A stretch of 64,000 bases of DNA from Paenibacillus sp. FSL R5-0517 (lineage in GTDB: Bacteria > Bacillota > Bacilli > Paenibacillales > Paenibacillaceae): assembly GCF_037974355.1 (NCBI RefSeq), contig NZ_CP150235.1:4774001-4838000 (forward strand), given 5' to 3'. Below the pieces are notes generated by a model that did no database searches, was not told where the DNA came from, and worked only from the letters and a program-made list of their open reading frames with translations. Shown piece by piece: positions 32,892 to 42,647 of this stretch; position 1 is the stretch's first letter; the number at the start of each line of letters is the position of its first letter. Both the position numbers and the translations under genes were made by a program.

Positions 32892-34001
32892 TTACCGGCG
32901 TGCAGCAAGACGCTGAATTTCATGAACAAGCACTTCAGCAGCATCGGGTTTACCCAATTTCCGGGAGGCCTCAGCCATTCGTTTTCGTCCCAATTCATCA
33001 TTCATAATTTTGGCGATGGCTTCATACAGGACTTGGCCTGTAAGATCCTTCTCCAGCATCGTGAGTGATGCGCCCCCACCTTCAAGCGTACGTGCATTGG
33101 CTTCCTGATGATTGTTAGTCACGTTAGGTGACGGAATCAGAATGGAAGGAATGCCCAGTGACGTAATCTCCGCAAGGAATGATGCACCTGCGCGGTTTAC
33201 AATCAAGGATGTACAGGCAAGCACCTCAGGCATATTATGCACGTAAGGCAAGACATGCAGATGGTTTGGCATTGTACCCAATGAGCTGCGAATGGCTTCA
33301 CGCGTTTCATCAAAATAGGTATCCCCTGTCACATAAACCACATGTACATCGTCCAGTTGTTCCAGCATTGGCGCCATGTCCACCATGGCCTGATTGATTG
33401 CTTTTGCCCCTCGACTGCCACCAACCACAAGAACAACACGGCTGTTCATCGGTACACCTAACGTGGCAAAACCACGATCACGGCTAGCCTGGGCTACCGT
33501 AGTCGCCCGTGGATTACCGGTGTAGATCACCTTTTTCGCGCCGGAAAACGATTTTTCAGAACCTTCAAAGCTAACTGCAACCGTGTCCACATACCGCATC
33601 AAAAATTTGTTCGTCAGACCCGGGATGGCGTTCTGTTCATGAATTATACTCGGAATTCCCAGTTTTGTTGCTGCATATACCACAGGTCCACACACATATC
33701 CACCTGTACCTATCACAACATCCGGTTTGAATTCCTTCAGCATTTTTTTGGACTTGCGTACACCTTGAATGAAACGCATGACCGTTTTCAGGTTGTCGAT
33801 GGACAGTTTCCGTCGAAAGCCGGTAATATCAATGGATTTAAAAGGGATATTTTCCTGGGGAACCAGCTTGCTTTCCAACCCTCTGGTTCCTCCAATGTAT
33901 AGAAATGTCGAGTCCGGGTTCTCCGCCTCGCATTGTCTTGCTATGGCAACGGCCGGATAGATATGTCCACCCGTACCGCCACCGCTTAGAACGACTCGCA
34001 T
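32892..34001 (-). CDS. murG: UDP-GlcNAc:undecaprenyl-PP-MurNAc-pentapeptide transferase
   Basis: Makes lipid II on the inner face of the membrane. About 369 residues from MRVVLSGGGTGGHIYPA, the glycine-rich donor loop of GT-B MurG enzymes. Other motifs are GTGGYVCGPVVYAA, HEQNAIPGLTNK, VVGGSRGAKAINQ and VNRAGASFLAEI. The ATG begins eight bases after the spoVE stop; an ATG six codons upstream lies inside that stop region without a ribosome binding site. Confidence 0.97.
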   Translation of the reverse strand: MRVVLSGGGTGGHIYPAVAIARQCEAENPDSTFLYIGGTRGLESKLVPQENIPFKSIDITGFRRKLSIDNLKTVMRFIQGVRKSKKMLKEFKPDVVIGTGGYVCGPVVYAATKLGIPSIIHEQNAIPGLTNKFLMRYVDTVAVSFEGSEKSFSGAKKVIYTGNPRATTVAQASRDRGFATLGVPMNSRVVLVVGGSRGAKAINQAMVDMAPMLEQLDDVHVVYVTGDTYFDETREAIRSSLGTMPNHLHVLPYVHNMPEVLACTSLIVNRAGASFLAEITSLGIPSILIPSPNVTNNHQEANARTLEGGGASLTMLEKDLTGQVLYEAIAKIMNDELGRKRMAEASRKLGKPDAAEVLVHEIQRLAARR

Positions 34002-34008
34002 CGCATAG

Positions 34009-35106
34009 TCACCTCGCATAACGGGATAAATTCACTAAAATGCCTAGTGCTGTGAGCATGAGGGTCAATGATGATCCGCCGTAGCTGATCAAAGGCAAGG
34101 TAATGCCCGTTACAGGCATCATGCCAATGACAACACCAATGTTAATAATAACCTGTACGGCTACCATACCTACGATACCCACACCCAGCAGACTGCCGAA
34201 GGCATCCGGAACGGTCATGGCTACACGCATTCCTCTCCACACCAGCACCAGAAACAACAATAATACAATCATTCCACCGATAAAGCCGAGTTCTTCGGCC
34301 AAAATACTAAAAATAAAGTCCGTTTGCGGTTCAGGTACATAACTGTACTTCTGCCGGCTCATACCCAGTCCCAATCCCGCCAGTCCACCAGGACCAATCG
34401 CGTATAAGGATTGAATGATCTGATATCCGGCACCCAACGGATCGGACCACGGGTCCAAAAACGCTGTGATACGCTGCAACCGATAGGGTGCTGCTGCAAT
34501 CAAAGCTGCAAACCCCGCTACGCCGCCAAGAGCAAGCAAGCTCAGATGTTTCATTCGCGCTCCGGCTGTAAAAATAATAAGCATCGATGCGCCCATCATC
34601 ACGGTGCCAGTCCCCAAATCAGGTTGCAGCATAATAATTCCAAAAGCCAAACCGATCAATCCCAGCGGTGGCAGAAGCCCCGTTGTGAAGGTCTTGATTT
34701 TGCCCGGTTCCTTGCTCAGCCAGTGAGCGAGAAACAGAATCATGCCCAGCTTCATGAATTCTGAAGGCTGGATACCGAACGAGCCTATGCCTAACCAACT
34801 TCGTGCACCGCCGCGAACCACACCGATCCCAGGAATGAGCACCGCAATGAGCATAATAAAACAGGCAATCAATATCGGCTTGGCATATTTCCTCCACACC
34901 CGGTAGTCTACGTTAGCGGTGACGAACATGGCCATAAGCCCAAGCACCGCAAATAGGGCCTGTCTTTTAACAAAATAGAAAGAATCGCCATAGTCATGAA
35001 AGGCAAGCACCGAGCCCGCACTGTATACCATTACGATGCCGATGGCAAGCAATGCCAAAATACTAATCAGCAACCAAATATCTGGTGCCGGTCGCGTCTG
35101 TTTCAT
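34009..35106 (-). CDS. spoVE: SEDS-family peptidoglycan polymerase, SpoVE/FtsW type
   Basis: Polymerises lipid II during septation or spore cortex synthesis, in complex with a class B PBP such as SpoVD. 365 residues with ten membrane helices. SEDS motifs GGARSWLGIGSFGIQPSEF, QPDLGTGTVM, QTDFIFSILAEELGF and GITLPLISYGGSS are present. In Bacillus the dcw copy is SpoVE and FtsW is elsewhere; here the assignment of SpoVE over FtsW rests on that synteny and on the presence of spoVD. Confidence 0.92.
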   Translation of the reverse strand: MKQTRPAPDIWLLISILALLAIGIVMVYSAGSVLAFHDYGDSFYFVKRQALFAVLGLMAMFVTANVDYRVWRKYAKPILIACFIMLIAVLIPGIGVVRGGARSWLGIGSFGIQPSEFMKLGMILFLAHWLSKEPGKIKTFTTGLLPPLGLIGLAFGIIMLQPDLGTGTVMMGASMLIIFTAGARMKHLSLLALGGVAGFAALIAAAPYRLQRITAFLDPWSDPLGAGYQIIQSLYAIGPGGLAGLGLGMSRQKYSYVPEPQTDFIFSILAEELGFIGGMIVLLLFLVLVWRGMRVAMTVPDAFGSLLGVGIVGMVAVQVIINIGVVIGMMPVTGITLPLISYGGSSLTLMLTALGILVNLSRYAR

Positions 35107-35128
35107 CAGGAGGCCACCCCTTGCATGG

Positions 35129-35156
35129 AAGTAGGGGCTTTTCCACCCCCCTACTT
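35129..35156. repeat. G/C-rich hairpin between murD and spoVE
   Basis: Perfect 9-base stem AAGTAGGGG (35129-35137) and CCCCTACTT (35148-35156) with a 10-base loop, overlapping the murD stop. No T tract. It may shape mRNA stability between the two genes. Confidence 0.55.
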
Positions 35157-36576
35157 ACAAGTTATGCGCCGCCTCTTTAAAAATGCGTCCCCGCTCTTCA
35201 TAGGAAGCAAACATGTCCCAACTTGCACATGCCGGAGATAACAAAACGACATCACCCTCACTGGCAAGCTTCGAAGCTTCCTGCACAGCAACAGTTAACG
35301 TCCGGGCAGCGTCCTCTTCATTATCGACGACCTTAATTTGCTTTAATCCGGCAAGTTCCGCGACTTTGGCAATTTTCATCCGTGTTTCTCCAAGCGCAAC
35401 GACAGCTTTTACCCGTTCCTGGAACAAGGGTAACAACTCCATCATGTCTGACCCGCGATCCAACCCTCCAGCAATTAATACAACCGGCTCCTTAAACGAG
35501 TTCAGAGCCATGACCGTAGCCTTCGAATTGGTCGCTTTGGAATTGTTGTAATACGCAGCGCCATTATGATCTAGTACATATTCAAGTCGGTGCTCAACCG
35601 CCTTGAAGTCTGCAAGCGGCGCAGCCAGTATCGCTGGATCAGCTCCTGCAGCTACGGCAATAGCCACAGCAGCCATTGCATTTTCCACATTAAATCGTCC
35701 AGCGATGCCAATGTTCTCAATATCAATGATCATGTGCTGATCTCCGTTTTCATCCGCGTAGATAATCTGGCGCTTCACATCATCCTCTTCTCCATCCACA
35801 TAAGGAGGATCTGCATACACACCTGTATCCAATTTCTCAATCATAGAGAAGGGAAGCAATCTGCTTTTGATGTAAGGAACCAGACCACGACATACCGCAT
35901 CATCCCAATTCAGAATGGCTACGTCGTCAGGCTGCTGATTGGCGAACAGTTTGGCTTTGGAGGCCACATAATCATCCAGATCCCCATGATAGTCCAGATG
36001 CGTCTCTGTAACGTTAAGCAAGCACGCAATACGAGGACGGAAATCAACCGTTCCTTTGAGCTGGAAACTGCTCAGTTCGACAACCATCCAGTCATCTGGA
36101 GAAGCTTGCTCTGCCGCTTCAGAGAGAGGTGTCCCAATATTACCGGCAACAATTGGCTTGAGACCGGCATGTTCCAGCATTTTGCCCACCCAAGTGGTTG
36201 TTGTGGTCTTGCCGTTGGAGCCCGTAATCCCGATCATGGGTGCAGCACATAGATGATAAGCAACCTCGACTTCGGTCACCACTTCAATGCCCAATGCCAA
36301 AGCTTGCTGCACAGGAGCTGCACGGTATGGGATACCCGGATTTTTGACGACCAGCTTCACATCACTGTGAATCAGATCGTCCGGATGTCCTCCGCATACA
36401 ACAGAAATTCCCAAAGCCTCCAATTCGGAAGCTTCGGGACATTGATCTCTCTCTTTTTTGTCATTAACTGTAACTTTCGCTCCGGCGCGATCTAGCACTT
36501 TGGCGACCTGTACGCCGCTTTTGGCCAATCCGAGCACGACTACTTGTTGTCCGCGATATGATTCAGGATGGTTCAT
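35155..36576 (-). CDS. murD: UDP-N-acetylmuramoyl-L-alanine:D-glutamate ligase
   Basis: ATP-dependent addition of D-Glu. 473 residues with a Rossmann-like N-terminal domain (VVVLGLAKSGVQVAKVL), the Mur ligase P-loop GITGSNGKTTTTTWVGKML, NVTETHLDYHGDLDDY, YYNNSKATNSKATVMAL and the C-terminal IAGGLDRGSDMMEL. Three bases separate its ATG from the mraY stop. Confidence 0.97.
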   Translation of the reverse strand: MNHPESYRGQQVVVLGLAKSGVQVAKVLDRAGAKVTVNDKKERDQCPEASELEALGISVVCGGHPDDLIHSDVKLVVKNPGIPYRAAPVQQALALGIEVVTEVEVAYHLCAAPMIGITGSNGKTTTTTWVGKMLEHAGLKPIVAGNIGTPLSEAAEQASPDDWMVVELSSFQLKGTVDFRPRIACLLNVTETHLDYHGDLDDYVASKAKLFANQQPDDVAILNWDDAVCRGLVPYIKSRLLPFSMIEKLDTGVYADPPYVDGEEDDVKRQIIYADENGDQHMIIDIENIGIAGRFNVENAMAAVAIAVAAGADPAILAAPLADFKAVEHRLEYVLDHNGAAYYNNSKATNSKATVMALNSFKEPVVLIAGGLDRGSDMMELLPLFQERVKAVVALGETRMKIAKVAELAGLKQIKVVDNEEDAARTLTVAVQEASKLASEGDVVLLSPACASWDMFASYEERGRIFKEAAHNL

Positions 36577-36579
36577 GAT

Positions 36580-37548
36580 CTACAACCCCTTGTTGAGATA
36601 AAGTCCAAGAGCGGCCAAAATTGCGCCTACCGCCCAGAAGGTAATAACAACCCGCCATTCCGACCAACCACTTAATTCAAAGTGATGATGAATGGGGCTC
36701 ATTTTGAATACACGTTTGCCACGAGTCTTGAATGATACCACTTGAATAATAACAGACAGGATCTCGATGACAAAAATACCGCCAATGATGACAAATAAAA
36801 GCTCTGTTTTAGTTACTATCGCTACCGCACCTATGGCACCGCCAATGCCCAGAGAACCTGTATCGCCCATAAACACTTTGGCTGGATGTGCATTGTATAC
36901 CAGGAAACCGAGCACGGCTCCGATCATCGCTGCTGCACACACTGCCGCCGGCATCGACGTGGCTTGCATCGCCACAATGGCAAATGCGCCAAAGGCAATC
37001 GCACTTACCCCTGACAGCAACCCATCCAGACCATCGGTAAAGTTAACCGCATTGGTAATGGCAAGCATCATGAATACGACAAACGGATAATAGAACCATC
37101 CAGTCCAGTCAAACGAGAACGACGTACCCGGAATAGAAATGGCTGTACTGTGTCCATTCTGAATCAGCAAGAAACACATCACTGCACTGAAGAACAACTG
37201 GCCCAGCATTTTTTGTCTGGCCGTCAGTCCCAGGGAACGTTTGAACACAATTTTGATGTAATCATCCAGGAAGCCAATCAACCCGAATCCCAGCGTAGCC
37301 ACAAGCAAGACATAAAAGTCTGTATTCTTGACAGCCGAAAATTTCAAAAAGGCCAATGTGAACGCAACTAAAATGACGACTCCACCCATTGTAGGTGTTC
37401 CGCTTTTTTTCAAATGGCTCTGAGGCCCATCTTCCCTAACTTGCTGTCCGAATTTCATGCGTCGTAACAGCGGAATCAGGAGCGGTGCGGCAATCACCGC
37501 CAGAATAAATGAAACGCCGATTGTTAACAGTAATACCTGAAAATCCAT
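36580..37548 (-). CDS. mraY: Phospho-MurNAc-pentapeptide transferase
   Basis: Transfers phospho-MurNAc-pentapeptide to undecaprenyl phosphate to make lipid I. 322 residues with ten membrane helices. Catalytic features are LDDYIKI (aspartates of the first motif), NAVNFTDGLDGLLSG, NAHPAKVFMGDTGSLGIGG and MSPIHHHFELSGW. Between murF and murD in the cluster. Confidence 0.98.
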   Translation of the reverse strand: MDFQVLLLTIGVSFILAVIAAPLLIPLLRRMKFGQQVREDGPQSHLKKSGTPTMGGVVILVAFTLAFLKFSAVKNTDFYVLLVATLGFGLIGFLDDYIKIVFKRSLGLTARQKMLGQLFFSAVMCFLLIQNGHSTAISIPGTSFSFDWTGWFYYPFVVFMMLAITNAVNFTDGLDGLLSGVSAIAFGAFAIVAMQATSMPAAVCAAAMIGAVLGFLVYNAHPAKVFMGDTGSLGIGGAIGAVAIVTKTELLFVIIGGIFVIEILSVIIQVVSFKTRGKRVFKMSPIHHHFELSGWSEWRVVITFWAVGAILAALGLYLNKGL

Positions 37549-37560
37549 GGGTTCACCCCT

Positions 37561-38976
37561 CTAGTCTACTCGATTCTGTAATGTTGCCATTTGTAGTGCT
37601 TCGACCACGTCCTCCAGCTTCATGCCCCTTGAGGCTTTGAACAAGACAACGTCTCTGGGATGAAGTTTCTCCAGTAGATAACGGGTCATTTCTTCTTTAT
37701 CTATAAAAGCATGCACAGCCTCTGCCGGCATATGCTTTCTTGCTCCTTCGGCAATATGCGCTGATAGCGGGCCGTATACGAGCACCATGTCCATTTTGGC
37801 AGATGTAATATACGCTCCAATTCCAAAATGAAGGTCCTGCTCCTGAGGACCAAGTTCAAGCATATCACCAAGCACAGCCACTTTCATGCGGTATCCTTTC
37901 AGACCTTCTAGTACATCGATTGCGGCCTTCATGGAGGTAGGACTTGCATTGTATGCATCATTCAGCAGAGTTAGACCACTAACACCTTGAGTAACCTCAA
38001 TACGCATGCCTGTCAATTTCAAGCGAGACAACCCAGCGGAAATCTGCTCCGTTGTCACTCCAAAATGACGGGCTACAGCCAAAGCAGCCAGACAGTTAAC
38101 GACATTATGCGTTCCCAGAAGAGGGAGCGTAAATGCATGTTCTCCAGACTGTTTGGTGGTGAAAACGACTCCGCTCTGCGCATTCATAAGTCCGGTAGGA
38201 TAATCATCATTATCGGTTTGCAGACCAAATGTAAACCGCTGCAAACCATCGGGTTGTTTCGTTGCGGGCTCTTCAAGAACTTGTGCAATTAAAGGCTCGT
38301 CTCCGTTGTAGATCAGTAATCCGCCAGGCTTCAGTCCCGCGGCAATCTCAGCTTTGGCTCTGGCAATCTCCAGTCTGGACCCCAGCTGAAGCAGATGAGA
38401 TTCACCAATATTGGTAATGATCGCTACATCAGGCTGAGCAATAACCGACAGATCGTTAATTTCCCCGCGACCACTCATACCCATTTCCAAAATGATAATC
38501 TCCGTATCCGGGGCCATACTTAATACGGTCAGTGGTAGACCAATGTGATTATTGAAGTTGCCTTGTGTCTTATGCACTTTGAATGTAGTTGAGAGAATCG
38601 CATCCACGATGTCCTTCGTTGTTGTCTTGCCGTTGCTGCCTGTAATGCCAACAACAGCTGCTTTATTCTCCGTTAGATAAGCCGATGCGAGTGCTTGCAG
38701 TGCGACAAGTGTGTCATCCACCACAATGACAGCTCCTTGTGGTGGAATACCATGATCCTTTTGCCAGATCGCCCCTGCGGCACCCTTCTCTAAACAATCT
38801 TGCACAAACTCATGTCCGTCAAACCTTTCACCCACTAGCGGGATAAACAAACTGCCTTCCAAGGGTTTACGCGAATCGGTAAACACCCCTTCAACCGTTA
38901 CATGGCCATGAGCAGCAGCGTCACTTAATGTTCCTCCACACATCTCGGCCAATTGTGCCAATGTTCTTTTTATCAA
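37561..38976 (-). CDS. murF: UDP-MurNAc-tripeptide:D-Ala-D-Ala ligase
   Basis: Adds the D-Ala-D-Ala dipeptide. 471 residues: N-terminal VEGVFTDSRKPLEGSLFIPL, P-loop GITGSNGKTTTKDIV, NIGESHLLQLGS (MurF type), LLNDAYNASPTSMKAA and AVLGDMLELG. Its start overlaps the murE stop by four bases, so the two ligases are coupled. Confidence 0.97.
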   Translation of the reverse strand: MIKRTLAQLAEMCGGTLSDAAAHGHVTVEGVFTDSRKPLEGSLFIPLVGERFDGHEFVQDCLEKGAAGAIWQKDHGIPPQGAVIVVDDTLVALQALASAYLTENKAAVVGITGSNGKTTTKDIVDAILSTTFKVHKTQGNFNNHIGLPLTVLSMAPDTEIIILEMGMSGRGEINDLSVIAQPDVAIITNIGESHLLQLGSRLEIARAKAEIAAGLKPGGLLIYNGDEPLIAQVLEEPATKQPDGLQRFTFGLQTDNDDYPTGLMNAQSGVVFTTKQSGEHAFTLPLLGTHNVVNCLAALAVARHFGVTTEQISAGLSRLKLTGMRIEVTQGVSGLTLLNDAYNASPTSMKAAIDVLEGLKGYRMKVAVLGDMLELGPQEQDLHFGIGAYITSAKMDMVLVYGPLSAHIAEGARKHMPAEAVHAFIDKEEMTRYLLEKLHPRDVVLFKASRGMKLEDVVEALQMATLQNRVD

Positions 38977-40460
38977 TTGGATTTGCCCCTTATCGCTTCT
39001 TTGGCTATGATTCGGTCATCAAAATCGGTTTTGGTTGTGCCGATAATCTGATAGGTCTCATGACCCTTGCCCGCAATCAATACTACATCGGCTGGGCTTG
39101 CCATTTCAATAGCTTCATGAATCGCCTGGCGCCGATCCACAATCATCGTATAACGTTCAGCAGGAACAGATTCTTCAATCAGGCCCTGTTCAATGTCTTT
39201 GAGAATCAGATCCGGATCTTCTGTCCGTGGATTATCGGAAGTAACCAACACATAATCACTATACTTCGCAGCAATTTTCCCCATGAGAGGGCGTTTGGTA
39301 CGGTCCCTGTCACCACCACAGCCAAACACGCAGATTACACGTCCTTCGGCAAACTCCTTCACCGTCCGTAACACATTCTCCAGTCCATCCGGTGTATGGG
39401 CATAATCGACAATAACAGCAAATGGCTGTCCTTCGTCCACTCCTTCAACACGTCCATCCACGCCTGGAACCGTCTCCAGACTGCGCTTGATCTCTTCCAG
39501 TGGAATACCTTCCACCAGTGCTGCAGAGATTGCTGCCATGGCATTGTACACATTGAATTTCCCTACCATGCGCAAGCGAATATCCGTGCTGCCCGAAAAT
39601 GTATCCACGTGGAAAGAAGTTCCTTGAGAAGTGATTGAGATTTGGGATGCACGTACATCGGCCTCTTCACCCATGCCATATGTAATCACTTCAGCAGCCG
39701 TCACAGAGATGAAATAATTCGCAGCTGCATCATCTGCATTGATGACCGCGAACTTACGCTGCGAAGCATCTTGCGTATAGCCGTTACCCAGCCGTGCAAA
39801 GAACAATCCTTTCGCCCCACGGTATTCCTCCATGGAATGGTGGTAGTCCAGATGATCCTGCGTCAGGTTAGTGAATACCGCAGTACGGAAGTTGGTTCCC
39901 TTTACTCGTCCTTGTTCCAATGCGTGAGAAGAAACTTCCATGACACAGCAGTCCGTACCCTTCTGAACCATATCATGCAGACTGCGCTGCAGATCAAGCG
40001 CTTCTGGTGTCGTTCCTGACATCGGGTAGGTCCGACCGTCATACCGCATTTGAATGGTACCGATCAATCCTGTCTTGCGTCCATAATCACTCATGATTTT
40101 TTCAATCAAATACGTGGTTGTTGTTTTTCCGTTCGTTCCCGTAACACCAATCATATTCATCTTCTGGCTTGGCGAGTCAAAAAAGAAATCTGCCAGAACA
40201 GCCATTGCAAACCGGCTATCCTTCACAAGCAATTGTGGTACAGGCAGATCCAGTTGCCGTTCAACCACCAATGCGACTGCACCGGAATTAACCGCTTTTT
40301 CTGCATAATCATGACCATCTACCGTATGTCCCGGAAGACAGATAAACAGATCACCCGGTTTTACCTGCCGGGAATCTGTCTGAAGGTTTTGGCATTCTGT
40401 ATTTGGTTCGCCCACGAGGCGGGCGGTGGTCAGCATCGATGCAAATTGTTTTAAAAGCAC
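38973..40460 (-). CDS. murE: UDP-MurNAc-L-Ala-D-Glu:meso-DAP ligase
   Basis: Adds the third residue of the stem peptide. About 495 residues; GTG (40458-40460) is chosen because GAGG lies eight bases upstream, in preference to an ATG 14 codons earlier. Motifs are TDSRQVKPGDLFICLPG, GVTGTNGKTTTTYL, NLTQDHLDYHHSMEEY, VDYAHTPDGLENVL and, decisively, SDNPRTEDP. The DNPR box is the specificity signature for meso-diaminopimelate rather than lysine. Confidence 0.96.
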   Translation of the reverse strand: MLLKQFASMLTTARLVGEPNTECQNLQTDSRQVKPGDLFICLPGHTVDGHDYAEKAVNSGAVALVVERQLDLPVPQLLVKDSRFAMAVLADFFFDSPSQKMNMIGVTGTNGKTTTTYLIEKIMSDYGRKTGLIGTIQMRYDGRTYPMSGTTPEALDLQRSLHDMVQKGTDCCVMEVSSHALEQGRVKGTNFRTAVFTNLTQDHLDYHHSMEEYRGAKGLFFARLGNGYTQDASQRKFAVINADDAAANYFISVTAAEVITYGMGEEADVRASQISITSQGTSFHVDTFSGSTDIRLRMVGKFNVYNAMAAISAALVEGIPLEEIKRSLETVPGVDGRVEGVDEGQPFAVIVDYAHTPDGLENVLRTVKEFAEGRVICVFGCGGDRDRTKRPLMGKIAAKYSDYVLVTSDNPRTEDPDLILKDIEQGLIEESVPAERYTMIVDRRQAIHEAIEMASPADVVLIAGKGHETYQIIGTTKTDFDDRIIAKEAIRGKSN

Positions 40461-40600
40461 ATGAATAACCTCACTTTTCCAATTATACTTCTGTTTTAGC
40501 ATATGTCTGTATTTATTAATATCGTCAATACAGCCAAATAATGAAACGCACTTGGATGAACTTTGTTGCGCTTGAAGCCGAAACTGCTCCAGTGCACAAG

Positions 40601-42553
40601 TTATTCATCCTTCGTGTGATCGTGCGCATCGTTCAGTACATTCCCCATATAAATGCGGATGGTGGATCCCTGATCTACCCTTGCCCCGGGCTTGGGTGCC
40701 TGATTGATTACGTATTTACCACTGCCAGACTTGGCCAGCATAAAATTCATGTTCAGGTCTTCGTACAGATCTTCGACAGTAGCTCCTGTCAGGTCTGGAA
40801 CTGTCACGATTTGGGTCTCACCATACTTGTATTCTTTCGCGACCTGATCCTTCCGAACAGGGACATTCATATAATGCAACGCATCTTCAAGGATGTTCTG
40901 TACAATCGGGGCGGCAACCACGCCTCCGAACTGAATTCCTTTGGGATTATCCACTGCGGTATAGACCACAATCTGAGGGTCATCTGCTGGTGCAAATCCG
41001 ATAAAGGATACGATATGCTCGGTTGAGGAATAACGTCCGTTGATGACCTTCTGGGCTGTACCTGTTTTGCCACCGACCCGGTATCCATCAATGAACGCTG
41101 GACGTCCTGTTCCTTTGGCGACAACACTCTCGAGTGCTTCGCGTACTTGCTTGGACGTATTCTCCGAGATCACCTGACGAACCAGTTCCGGTTTGGCTTC
41201 TTCCATGACTTCTCCCGTAACCGGATGGACCCATGCTTTCGTAACATATGGCTTGTAAAGTTTACCCCCATTGATTGCGGCTGACACAGCTGCTACTTGC
41301 TGAATGGGTGTTACCGATACACCTTGACCAAAAGCGGTCGTTGCAAGCTCAACAGGGCCAACTCTGGACAGTTTGAACAAAATTCCACTGGCTTCTCCGC
41401 TGAGGTCGATCCCTGTCTTGGTGCCGAAGCCAAAGTCTTTAATATAGGAGAAGAGTGACTCTTTCCCCAGCCTTTGCCCGAGGGCCACAAATCCAGGGTT
41501 ACATGAGTTCTCCACCACTTGCAAGAAGGTCTGACTTCCGTGGCCTCCCTTTTTCCAGCAACGCAGGCGGGCTCCACCCACCTCAACATATCCGGGATCA
41601 AAAAATTGATCCTGTTGCAGATTGACTTTTTTCTCTTCAAGCGCTGCTGCCAACGTAATGATCTTAAAGGTGGAGCCTGGCTCGTAGGTCATCCAGATTG
41701 GTAAATTCCGATTGTAGATCTCTGCGGGATATTGCTGATAATCGGCAGGTTCGTATCCAGGCCTGCTGGACATGCCCAAAATTTCACCTGTTTTGGGATT
41801 CATCGCTATGGCCAATGCTGAGTTCGCCTGAAACTTCACCATGGCCTGATCCAGTTCTCTCTCCATGATGGACTGAATGGATTTATCAATGGTCAGCTTG
41901 AGGTTAAGGCCGTCCTTCGGTTCCACATACTTCTCGGATGAGCCCGGCATTAGCCTTCCGGCCGCATCGGACAAGTAGGACACACTGCCATTCAGACCAT
42001 TCAGCTTATCATCATATTTCTTCTCGACACCCGTTAAACCCTGATTATCAATACCCGTAAAACCAAGAATATGGGCAGCCAAATCATCATAGGGATAAAA
42101 ACGTTTATTGTCCTCAGCAACAACGATACCCGGAAGCTTCAAATCACGGATGCGCTGAGCTTTATCCATCGTAATTTTGCGGCCGCCGGGTTGTAGTCGT
42201 ACAATCAGTTCTCGTTTCTTGATGGTTGCCAGCACTTTTTCTTCCGTCATCCCAAGCAATGGGGCCAGTGCTTTAGCTGTCGTTTCAGCTTCTTTGACCT
42301 GAGCCGGAATAGCCATAATGGTCGGTGTCGTCACATTATAGGCCAGAGAGGTTCCATTTCGATCCAGGATCTCCCCTCGCTTGGCTGAGTAAGGAATATT
42401 ACGCCGCCAGGATTCTTCTGCTTTTGCTGACAACTCCGGGCCTTTCCCGAGTTGTACATAAGCAAGCCTGATCATCAAGGCCGAAAATAACAAAACTAAA
42501 ATCATTAAACTCCATAGCAACCTGCGCCGCAGATTTACACTTGATCCCTTCAC
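40601..42553 (-). CDS. spoVD: Class B penicillin-binding protein with PASTA domain, SpoVD-like
   Basis: Transpeptidase partnering a SEDS polymerase, predicted for spore cortex synthesis. 650 residues. The signal anchor (LLWSLMILVLLFSALMI) leads to the PBP dimerisation region (RGEILDRNGTSLA), the transpeptidase domain with SXXK at Ser294 (STFK), SXN at 350-352 (SCN) and KTGT, and one C-terminal PASTA domain (VPDLTGATVEDLYEDLN). Starts at GTG (42551-42553). The acyl serine context EPGSTFKI is intact, so it is not a broken copy. The single PASTA separates it from the upstream pbpB (two PASTA). Confidence 0.93.
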   Translation of the reverse strand: MKGSSVNLRRRLLWSLMILVLLFSALMIRLAYVQLGKGPELSAKAEESWRRNIPYSAKRGEILDRNGTSLAYNVTTPTIMAIPAQVKEAETTAKALAPLLGMTEEKVLATIKKRELIVRLQPGGRKITMDKAQRIRDLKLPGIVVAEDNKRFYPYDDLAAHILGFTGIDNQGLTGVEKKYDDKLNGLNGSVSYLSDAAGRLMPGSSEKYVEPKDGLNLKLTIDKSIQSIMERELDQAMVKFQANSALAIAMNPKTGEILGMSSRPGYEPADYQQYPAEIYNRNLPIWMTYEPGSTFKIITLAAALEEKKVNLQQDQFFDPGYVEVGGARLRCWKKGGHGSQTFLQVVENSCNPGFVALGQRLGKESLFSYIKDFGFGTKTGIDLSGEASGILFKLSRVGPVELATTAFGQGVSVTPIQQVAAVSAAINGGKLYKPYVTKAWVHPVTGEVMEEAKPELVRQVISENTSKQVREALESVVAKGTGRPAFIDGYRVGGKTGTAQKVINGRYSSTEHIVSFIGFAPADDPQIVVYTAVDNPKGIQFGGVVAAPIVQNILEDALHYMNVPVRKDQVAKEYKYGETQIVTVPDLTGATVEDLYEDLNMNFMLAKSGSGKYVINQAPKPGARVDQGSTIRIYMGNVLNDAHDHTKDE

Positions 42554-42647
42554 GAAAAGATCCCCCCACTCGTCCCAAAATCATGACATTCGTTCCCTTC
42601 ATGAATATTCAGGACAACCGGGGGTTAGAACAAGCTGTCAGAGCTCC

